From NCBI GenBank assembly GCA_905221605.1, contig CAJNDS010002289.1, forward strand, positions 201,001 through 265,000: a DNA stretch of 64,000 nucleotides, written 5' to 3'. This document shows, in pieces, positions 57,795 through 64,000 of this stretch. Source of the stretch: Symbiodinium natans (Eukaryota; Sar; Dinophyceae; Suessiales; Symbiodiniaceae). The first letter of the stretch is position 1; every line of letters starts with the position of its first letter. The notes under the pieces are model-generated. The model had not been told where the DNA came from, did not search any database, and worked only from the letters and a program-made list of their open reading frames with translations. The position numbers were made by a program, and so were the translations under genes.

Positions 57795-58346
57795 GTTAGC
57801 AAGCACGCGCCACTGGTCTGCACCAGCCGACCGGACATGGTTCGGGAGCTCGTGTCGCTGGCAACTGGCATCTATGGTTCTAGTACGTTTAGGGTTTAGG
57901 GTTTAGGGTTTCCAAAACCCCTTACTTAGGTTGAGGGCTTCAGGTTTAGGGTTTAGGGTTTGGGGTTTAGGGTTTAGGGTTGGGGGTTTCGGGTTAGGGT
58001 TGGGGGTTTAGGGTTTCGGGCTTTTGGGGCCGGGGGGGGGGGGGGGGCTCACCTAGTTAAGGGTTTGGGGTTTAGGGTCTCGTGCTTCAGGATCTAAGAA
58101 TAAATTCACAAACCCCTAAACCCATACCCCTTAATCTATAAAAGGTGAACATAAGGAAGGAATTTTCCATACCCCTTAATTGGGTATGTTGAAGATTTCT
58201 TAGAATGGCCCTAAACCCTAAACCCCAAACCCTAATCCTCAAGCCCGATGGTGCATCGGAGTGCCCGCGTATCTGAAGAAACCAGAGCCGACCTCGCTGT
58301 TGGTTCCGGAAGAACCCTAGAAGGGTGTTGTGCAATCAAGACCTGA
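57795..58346 (+). CDS. Two-exon gene end
   Basis: 57795-57886 reads VSKHAPLVCTSRPDMVRELV, then SLATGIYGSS, ending before GTTTAGGG. 58244-58346 continues in phase with MVHRSARVSEETRADLAVGS, then GRTLEGCCAIKT and TGA. The intron has TTTAGGG, poly-G and CCCTAAA. Unidentified. Confidence 0.65.
58029..58048. repeat. Poly-G run
   Basis: About 17 G in an intron. Confidence 0.85.
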
Positions 58347-58450
58347 AAACAAGATGCCGCGGTTTAGGGTTTAGGGTTTAGGGTTTAGGGTTTAAGGTTT
58401 AGGGTTTAGGGGGCGTTTGGAGATTCACAGTAGGTCTGCCTGCTTGCCAA

Positions 58451-58558
58451 GCCTCTATGTGTCCCCCTGACAGGGATATCTTTTCAGGGGAATTCTGCTG
58501 TGATGGGGGGGGTATAGAGGGAGATGTAACCCCTGAGAGCTGCAGGAACCCTAATTAG
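58451..58558 (+). CDS. Exon, frame uncertain
   Basis: From TTGCCAAG one frame reads PLCVPLTGISFQGNSAVMGG; from TCTTTTCAG another reads EFCCDGGGIEGDVTPESCRN. Confidence 0.45.
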   Translation, partial: ASMCPPDRDIFSGEFCCDGGGIEGDVTPESCRNPN

Positions 58559-58595
58559 GCCCTGCACCTTGGTAAGGGATCACGAACCCAGAAAG

Positions 58596-58672
58596 CCCAA
58601 TGCCCCTTAGTTAAGGAATATGCCCTAATGTCTATAGGGGCCCTTAATATCATATGACTCGAGGTATATATC
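58596..58672. mobile_element. Family A MITE, partial
   Basis: AGCCCAATGCCCCTTAGTTA left end, right end lost before CCCTAAA repeats. Confidence 0.6.
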
Positions 58673-58767
58673 TTAACCCTAGACCCTAAACCCTAAACCC
58701 TAAACCCTAAACCCTAAACCCTAAACCCTAAACCCCCAAATCAAGGGGTTATTCCTACGCAGTACCA

Positions 58768-58815
58768 AGATAGCAGCAGTCGTGGTAGTAAAAAAGCCCA
58801 TCGGCACCCTGAACC
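58768..58815 (+). CDS. Exon, frame uncertain
   Basis: After CCTACGCAG: YQDSSSRGSKKAHRHPEP or TKIAAVVVVKKPIGTLNPS. Confidence 0.4.
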
Positions 58816-58902
58816 CTAGTCGGCTTAGGGTTTAGGGTTAAGGGTTAAGGGTTTAGAGTTTAGGGTTTAGGGTTTAGGGTTTAGCAACCGAAGCTCTCGA
58901 AG

Positions 58903-59073
58903 CCCCCCGCGGAACGTGCCAGGCGCCGGTATTGTGAGGCGCTGATGCAAGTGAGGGTTAGTCTGTAAACCCTAAACCCTAAACCCTAAACCCTAAACCC
59001 TCCTAAACCCTAAACCCTAAACCCAGATAGGGGTCCCATTTGTTTTGGAGCCTGCTTCCCACGAGATTCTTAG
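58903..59073 (+). CDS. Two exons
   Basis: 58903-58950 reads PPAERARRRYCEALMQ before a good donor (GTGAGG). 59051-59073 reads PASHEIL in phase 0 and abuts GTTTAGG. Confidence 0.5.
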
Positions 59074-59205
59074 GTTTAGGGTTTAGGGTTTAGGGTTCAG
59101 GAATTAGGGCTTAGGGTGTAGGGTTTAGGGTTTAGGGTTTAGGGCTTAGGGTTTAGGGTAGAGAAGGCTAGGACCCAGAGTAGGCCCTTTATCATCTTTT
59201 TCCAG

Positions 59206-59429
59206 GGTTTTTTGGTTCCGTCTTCGGGCCCTTGAAGCCAAAACGGTTTCCTCTTTTATTCCTAGGCGACTCTTGGGTCTAGAAGGTGTTTTCCTAAACA
59301 AGGAGGTCCTCTTTGAGAGCAACCCCCTCGTATAGCCATGCGGGTGGAAAGGTCATAGGAAATCAGCGTAATATCTTGATTGACGTATGCTGCGCTAGAG
59401 CCTCGGTTCCGCCCAGCACAAGAGGCTGA
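59206..59429 (+). CDS. Two adjoining coding segments
   Basis: 59206-59285 (after CTTTTTCCAG) reads VFWFRLRALEAKTVSSFIPR, donor GTGTTT. 59303-59429 reads RSSLRATPSYSHAGGKVIGN, then NILIDVCCARASVPPSTRG and TGA. Only 17 bp lie between, and phase does not join, so a longer intron or frameshift is possible. Confidence 0.5.
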
Positions 59430-59510
59430 AGCACCTAACCCTAAACCCTAAACCCCAAACCCTAAACCCTAAACCCTAAACCCTAAACCCCTAAACCCTA
59501 AACCCTGGAG

Positions 59511-59874
59511 AGTTGCACGGCTCAACGACCGCCCGAGCACTGCAAACGCAGCTGGCGTCGTCATCAGATCTGTAGATGCGGCTGATGAGCTTTACTGGGC
59601 CCTGCCCAAAGAGCCCAATACTCCTTAATTAAGGAATATACCTTAACTTATAAAGGGATCCTGAATATGATTTAAGGTACGTTCCTTATTAAGGGGTATT
59701 GGGCTCTTTGGGTGTGATGTTACTTTGTGGCCTAAGAGGCTTTGTGAGAGGACTCCTTTGTTCCAGAGGGTGCAGGGTTTAGGGTTGAGGGCCCGGGGTT
59801 CAGGGTCTTGATGCAAGAACTGTGAGGAGCCATCAACCGCAGGTCTCACCCCCGCTGTCTGCGAACAAGCCTGA
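59511..59874 (+). CDS. Three-exon gene end with a family A intron
   Basis: 59511-59603 (after CCCTGGAG) reads LNDRPSTANAAGVVIRSVDA, then ADELYWA. 59737-59776 (after GTGGCCTAAG) reads GFVRGLLCSRGCR, ending before GTTTAGGG. 59818-59874 reads NCEEPSTAGLTPAVCEQA and TGA. Phases agree. Intron 1 (59604-59736) is essentially one MITE, intron 2 a 41-nt telomere-type stretch. Confidence 0.65.
59604..59722. mobile_element. Family A MITE, complete copy as an intron
   Basis: GCCCAAAGAGCCCAATACTC and GGTATTGGGCTCTTTGGGTG inverted ends, AT-rich centre, about 119 bp. Confidence 0.85.
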
Positions 59875-59956
59875 GGAAAAGAAGTCAAGACCCCTAAGGG
59901 TTTAGGGTTTAGGGTCTAGGGTTTAGGGTTTAGGGTTAGGGTTTAGGCAGCTCCCC

Positions 59957-60065
59957 AAATGGGTATTTCTCAAAATAGGGGTACCCCTTTTATACTACCA
60001 AGCAGAAGAATACAATCCCCTTAAAGCGAGCCCCAAAAAAGGGCACCCCCATTTTCGGAAACCCC
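59957..60065. mobile_element. Family D repeat ending at an exon
   Basis: ATGGGTATTTCTCAAAATAG...CCCATTTTCGGAAACCCCC; the exon at 60074 begins 8 bp later. Confidence 0.6.
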
Positions 60066-60073
60066 CGAACAAG

Positions 60074-60342
60074 GTTCCTGTCTATGACTGCGGCAACCTT
60101 TTCTTGTGTCGAACCTTGTGGAAGGCGCTTACAACCCCACTTCAAACTATATATACCATGATCCCTAAATCCGAAATCCTAAACATGGTTTAGAGTCTAG
60201 GATTCAAAAGGTTCCGCAACCCGTTTCCATTTCGGCTTTAGGGAGCCCTAAACCCTAAACCCCAAACTATCATATGGCGCAGAAGCTGAAGGTTGGGATG
60301 CTAGGGAATCAGGGAATTTGGGTACCCTTCTTCATCCCTTAG
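60074..60342 (+). CDS. Up to three exons
   Basis: 60074-60187 reads VPVYDCGNLFLCRTLWKALT, then TIYTMIPKSEILNM before GTTTAGAG. About 60211-60246 reads VPQPVSISALG. 60283-60342 (after ATGGCGCAG) reads KLKVGMLGNQGIWVPFFIP and TAG. First two join in phase 0; the last is uncertain. Confidence 0.55.
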
Positions 60343-60533
60343 GTTGGGGGGGGGGGGGTGCCTTGTGCTTGCAGCGTTTGCAGGGTCTACAGAGCTTCTA
60401 GGGCTTGCAGCGCTTATACAGGGTGACGGGGACTAGGTTCATAAGGTTGGTTTTTGTAGGGCTTACGGGGTTGAATTCGAACGTTTGCGTATGTTGTGGG
60501 GTTATATAGGGTCTACACGGCTTGGGTTGAGGG

Positions 60534-60598
60534 TTTAGGGTTTAGGGTTTAGGCTTTAGGGTTTAGGGTTTAGGGTTTAGGGTTTAGGGTTTAGGGGG
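60534..60598. repeat. TTTAGGG array
   Basis: Nine units. Confidence 0.9.
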
Positions 60599-60618
60599 GT
60601 TGTTGTGTAACTCCACAG

Positions 60619-60674
60619 GCCACACGAGCCCGACCGCGCCCGACGAGTTCATGTCTCACTATCTGGAGAAGCAG
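60619..60674 (+). CDS. Exon, strand not fully certain
   Basis: Between AACTCCACAG and GTCCCA the + frame reads HTSPTAPDEFMSHYLEKQ. The minus strand reads EPWDLLLQIVRHELVGRGRA after TTTTTAG. Confidence 0.5.
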
Positions 60675-60732
60675 GTCCCATGGCTCCTAAAAACACGAAA
60701 AGGCCCTAAACCCCAAACCTGAATCCTAGACC

Positions 60733-61164
60733 CTAAATTACAGGGTTCTTATGGGAGGGGGGTTCAAGGGGGGGTATAGAACCCCAGGTTCCCGAATACT
60801 CCCTACTACTCCAAAAGGCTGCCCAAGGTTTCCTAACGTTCCCTAAGTACCTACCCCCCATGAACCCCCCTCCCTTAACAACCCTGAAGCACCCAAAGCC
60901 CAAAGGCCCCTGGCAAAGGCCTCTACGGAGAGTCAGGCATGGGGGCTTCATGTAGACTCTGGGGCTTTTTGGGTCTCTATGATCGTGCATTGTAGTGCAT
61001 TGTTCTATGCTCTCGTATATCATTGCATGCTGCAGTATCTCACAAAATGAAGGTGTGCTCGTTTCAGCTATTGGCGCCAACAAGGCTCCATAATCCTCTT
61101 CCCCTAGTATTCCCCCCCCCCCCCCCGGCCTATCTCTTAACATGAAATAATCACCACTTACCAT
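60733..61164 (-). CDS. 143-codon minus-strand ORF, unidentified
   Basis: Uninterrupted from an ATG; contains EILQHAMIYESIEQCTTMHD and ends RNPVI-like text in G-rich repeat. It crosses a C run (61109-61123) coding Gly. Length is its main support; no plus-strand exon here is convincing. Confidence 0.4.
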   Translation of the reverse strand: MVSGDYFMLRDRPGGGGGILGEEDYGALLAPIAETSTPSFCEILQHAMIYESIEQCTTMHDHRDPKSPRVYMKPPCLTLRRGLCQGPLGFGCFRVVKGGGFMGGRYLGNVRKPWAAFWSSREYSGTWGSIPPLEPPSHKNPVI

Positions 61165-61204
61165 TGTTTTAACTAGAACAGGGGTATTTATTATTCGGGG
61201 GCAG

Positions 61205-61294
61205 GTTCGGTTTGATTCCCCTCATCCGAGCCCTCCGCACTTGAAGGCAGCTATCGAGAGCCTCCTCCACAGCAGCCAGTGGCGCGGTCCTTGA
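61205..61294 (+). CDS. Terminal exon, 29 codons
   Basis: After TTCGGGGGCAG the frame reads VRFDSPHPSPPHLKAAIESL, then LHSSQWRGP and TGA. Confidence 0.6.
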   Translation, partial: VRFDSPHPSPPHLKAAIESLLHSSQWRGP

Positions 61295-61304
61295 GTGCAG
61301 GTTC

Positions 61305-61410
61305 GATTTAGGGTTTAGGGGTTAGGGTTAGGGTTTAGGGTTTAGGTTTAGGGTTTAGGGTTTAGGGTTTAGGTTTTGGAGTTTAGGGTTTAGGGTTTAG
61401 GGTCTAGGGC
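61305..61410. repeat. TTTAGGG array
   Basis: About 14 units. Confidence 0.9.
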
Positions 61411-61470
61411 TCTCGGCAGGGAACTCGCGGAAGCAGGAACCTGCGAGCGACCTAGGGTGCAGGGCTTCCC

Positions 61471-61565
61471 CTAAACCCTAAACCCTAAACCCTAAACCCT
61501 AAACCCTAAACCCTAAACCCTAAACCCTAAACCCTAAACCCTAAACCCTAAACCCTAAACCCTAC
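61471..61565. repeat. CCCTAAA array
   Basis: Thirteen perfect units. Confidence 0.95.
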
Positions 61566-61577
61566 ATGTAATCTCAG

Positions 61578-61620
61578 GCCGAGGCTTGGTTCTTCAACCC
61601 AGGGAGGCACCCTGTGCCAT
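61578..61620 (+). CDS. Short exon
   Basis: After TGTAATCTCAG the frame reads AEAWFFNPGRHPVP and ends at a GC donor. Confidence 0.5.
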
Positions 61621-61789
61621 GCATATCCCCAAACCTCCAAACCCTAAGCCCTAAATCCCTAAACCCCTGCACCACCCCCAAAGCCACAAGCCAAAACCCC
61701 CACACGGAACCCCCAAACCCTAAACCCTAACCCCTAAACCCTAAAACATGCACCCTAAACCCTAAAACCTGCACCCTAAACCCTAAACC

Positions 61790-61858
61790 CTAAACCCCAA
61801 ACCCCAAACCCCAAACCCCAAACCCCAAACCCCAAACCCCAAACCCCAAACCCTAAGC
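61790..61858. repeat. (CCCCAAA)n array
   Basis: Nine homogeneous variant units. Confidence 0.95.
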
Positions 61859-61864
61859 CCTCAG

Positions 61865-62346
61865 GAAGGCCATCGAGCAGCGCGCACGTCCGGAGCCGCA
61901 GGTGGACGAGAGGCGCCGCGAGGGCCTGGAGTTTTTTTGAGGGGGGGTTTAGGGTTTAGGGTTTAGGGTTTAGGGTTTAGGGTTTAGGGTTTAGGGTTTA
62001 GGGTCTCGGGTCTAGGGTTTAGGGTTTAGGGTTTAGGGTTTTTGGTTTTTAGGGTTCAGGGTCTAGGGTTTCGGGTTCAGGGTTAAGGGTCTAGGGTTCA
62101 GGGTTTAGGGTTTAGCGTTCAGGGTCTAGGATTTAGGGTTTATAGGGTAAATAGGGTTTACAGGTTTTATAAGACTTTTTTGGGTTTATAGGGTTCATAG
62201 GGCTCATAGGGTTTATCGGGCTTACGGGGTTTACAGGGTCCTTGCGTGGTATGGGTCGTTTTGAGACGCAGCCAGGCGCCCAGAGGACGCCCAGGACGCG
62301 GTGGCTGCCTCCGCAGCCGCCGAGGAGCAGGCGGCACGTTCGAGGG
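61865..62346 (+). CDS. Two charged-helix exons
   Basis: 61865-61930 (after AGCCCTCAG) reads KAIEQRARPEPQVDERRREG. 62272-62346 (after TGAGACGCAG) reads RRPEDAQDAVAASAAAEEQA and abuts GTTTAGG. Similar coiled-coil-like composition suggests one gene, though the phase link is unproven. The intron holds TTTAGGG, TTCAGGG and GGGTTTATA arrays. Confidence 0.55.
61938..62130. repeat. TTTAGGG array with variants
   Basis: About 25 units. Confidence 0.9.
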
Positions 62347-62474
62347 TTTAGGTTTCAGGGTTTGGGGTTTAGGGTTTAGGGCTTAGGGCTTAGGACCCTA
62401 CCCTAGCCCTAAACCTAAACGCCCTTAACCCTGAACCCTGCATTCCGACTCCGGAACACCCTTGGAAGCTTACG

Positions 62475-62572
62475 AAAATAGGGGACCCCTAAAATAGTCC
62501 CCCCCAATAGTAGGATTCCCTTAACATAAGGACCCCCCAAGAAGGTACCCCCTAATTTCGGAAAGCTCCCCT
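62475..62572. mobile_element. Family D repeat
   Basis: ACCCCTAAAATAGTCCCCCC...CCTAATTTCGGAA; shares ATAGTAGGAT(T/C)CC with 43645-43716. Confidence 0.5.
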
Positions 62573-62741
62573 TAAGCCGGGAACCTTTGCCGGGCCCTCA
62601 AGCCCCTTAAGCCCCAAGCCCTGAACCCCTAAACCCTAAACCCTAAACCCGAAACCCAAAACCCTAAACCCGAAACCCGAAACCCTGTTTCGGGTAGCTT
62701 GGGCTTAATCAGGGCTTGGGGCGATACCGGTAAGGGGCACA

Positions 62742-62760
62742 GAGAGAGAGAGAGAGAGAG
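62742..62760. repeat. (AG)n microsatellite
   Basis: Ten AG units. Confidence 0.9.
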
Positions 62761-62774
62761 CCACAACAACGGTA

Positions 62775-63263
62775 ATCCGAAATCTTAAATCCCAACCCCT
62801 CAACCCTCAACACTCTCAACCCTCAACCCTCAACCCCCTCAACCCTCAACCCTCAACCTATAGGGTTCAGGGCCCAACACCCCAACAGAAGCCTAAAACA
62901 CCCTAACCCTAAAACACCCCCAAGAACCCTTAAACCCCCCAATCCCTAGACCCTAAAGCCCAAAAGCCAACAAAAAACCCTAAAACACCCTAAACCCTAA
63001 ACCCTAAAACGCCCTAAACCCTAATCCCTAAAACGCCCTAAACCCTAAACCCTAAAACACCCAAACCCTAAACCCTCAACCCTAAACCCTAAATCCTAAA
63101 CCCTAAACCCCTGAACCCTAAACCCTAAAACCCCCTGAACCCTTATAAACCCTAAACCCTAAACCCCCTGAACCCTAAACCCTAAACTTAAACCCTACAC
63201 CCTAAGCCGTAAACCCTAAACCCTAAACCCTAAACCCTAAACCCTAAACCCTAAACCCTAAGC
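62775..63263. repeat. Long mixed CCCTAAA/CCCTCAA/CGCCCTAAA array
   Basis: Nearly 490 bp of telomere-like variants, including CACCCTAAAA and CGCCCTAAAC units; no exon. Confidence 0.9.
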
Positions 63264-63268
63264 CCCAG

Positions 63269-63349
63269 AGGTGCTGGAGCCGCAGGAGGTGCCACGGCCT
63301 GTGCCCTGGCCTTAGCGCGCCAGGCGAGGCTTTTCAGCCCAGGGCCTGT
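63269..63349 (+). CDS. Exon-like island, frame and strand uncertain
   Basis: Between AGCCCCAG and GTGGGTTTAGGG. + frames read VLEPQEVPRPVPWP (stop) or ATACALALARQARLFSPGPV. Confidence 0.4.
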
Positions 63350-63355
63350 GGGTGG

Positions 63356-63410
63356 GTTTAGGGTTTGGGTTTAGGGTTTAGGGTTTAGGGTTTAGGGTTT
63401 AGGTGTTAGG
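63356..63410. repeat. TTTAGGG array
   Basis: Seven units. Confidence 0.9.
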
Positions 63411-63569
63411 TTTCAGGGTTTAGGGTGTCAGGGTGTCAGGGTGTCAGGGGAATGTCCAATATGAGCAGGTGCCAAACCCCCCTGTCGGGTTTAGGGTTTA
63501 GGGTTTAGGGAATGCAATAGCCGAAAGTGGAAGATCGGCTTGGTGCCTAGGTTTGGGTGTTGGGGGTTT

Positions 63570-63715
63570 AGGGACGGGTTTTTGGTGCTGGAACGAAGCA
63601 CTCCTAAAGCCCAAACCGTAAACTTCCGGAGTCCGCTCTCAGTGACCTTAGCTGAATGAGTACACTTTACACTTCTTGGGAAATTATAATCCCCTGTAGA
63701 ACTGAAAGTGTCCAC
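63570..63715 (-). CDS. First exon on the minus strand
   Basis: ATG at 63715 (reading leftwards) starts MDTFSSTGDYNFPRSVKCTH, then SGLRKFTVWALGVLRSSTKN. It ends in degenerate telomere-like text near 63570. Unidentified. Confidence 0.55.
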
Positions 63716-63872
63716 TGTTTGGGGGGCTTATGTACTCAGCAACTAAGGAGACACCTATCCTCTTTTTATTTTCTCCCCTCCTCTTGCAAGCCTCCTTCTT
63801 CCCCCTCAGAAGTTTAGGGTTTAGGGTTTAGGGCTTAGGGCTTAGGGCTTAGGGTTTAGGGTTTCCCCGCAG

Positions 63873-63962
63873 ATCCGCTGGTGTGGTGCTGGTGTGGGGT
63901 CGTTGAGTTGCTTCGTTTTTGTGGTCGTGACCTTGCAGCTAGAGACTCAAGCCTCAACTTGA
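63873..63962 (+). CDS. Terminal exon with a hydrophobic helix
   Basis: After GTTTCCCCGCAG the frame reads IRWCGAGVGSLSCFVFVVVT, then LQLETQAST and TGA (63960-63962). Probable membrane segment. Confidence 0.6.
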   Translation: MRWCGAGVGSLSCFVFVVVTLQLETQAST

Positions 63963-64000
63963 CCCTAAACCATCTGAACCCTAAACCCTAAACCCCAAAG

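Noticed and set aside
1-64000. CRISPR array, because of regular short repeats
   Set aside because: Units are direct telomere heptamers without unique spacers, and no cas-like genes are present.
1-64000. Concatenated telomere-capped mini-chromosomes
   Set aside because: The C-left/G-right layout fits this idea, but islands are only 40-200 bp, lie in phase with neighbours, and spacers between G- and C-arrays are also unique. Introns explain it better, although the idea is not fully excluded.

Overview
This is nuclear DNA of a protist, most likely a dinoflagellate. The evidence is indirect. The Arabidopsis-type telomere heptamer (TTTAGGG/CCCTAAA) is scattered through the whole 64 kb. Coding sequence comes in very short pieces (about 20-200 bp) whose best junctions use GT, GC or occasionally GA donors and AG acceptors. 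Three gene fragments belong to families common in dinoflagellate genomes: a Merlin/ISXO2-type transposase, the RNase H end of a non-LTR retrotransposon, and a C5-cytosine methyltransferase fragment. There are no rRNA, tRNA, CRISPR or bacterial-type operon signals.

The telomere-like arrays are mostly not chromosome ends. They alternate: (CCCTAAA)n, then a short GC-rich island, then (TTTAGGG)n, then a degenerate spacer, then (CCCTAAA)n again. The islands behave like exons. They follow an AG, are open in at least one frame, and very often end exactly where GTTTAGGG starts. Chaining neighbouring islands gives phase-consistent multi-exon models. Examples are eight exons at 22016-23782, six at 31652-33204, six at 25032-25994, five at 39859-40597, five at 40798-41613, four at 53859-54962 and a clear four-exon methyltransferase-like gene at 51446-52707. 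Most are on the + strand; minus-strand coding is seen at 2217-2333, 63570-63715, 56423-57370 (retroelement) and possibly 60733-61164. Apart from the methyltransferase and mobile-element genes I recognise no protein family. Functions are left blank on purpose.

Other introns carry small hairpin elements (MITE-like, 85-160 bp) in at least seven families, named A-I here. Several sit precisely between exons, as expected of introners. One Merlin-like transposon with 24-bp terminal inverted repeats (18497-19782) and one 5'-truncated LINE (56423-57370) are embedded directly in telomere-type arrays. There is an AT-rich island at 26440-27690, a TTCTATAGGG minisatellite at 37861-38131, and many G/C homopolymer runs.

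Limits: exon calls were made by eye from splice signals, open frames and phase; no coding statistics or searches were run. Several islands are open in two frames or on both strands, and this is stated where it matters. Stretches not listed hold degenerate telomere-like text or nothing I can interpret.
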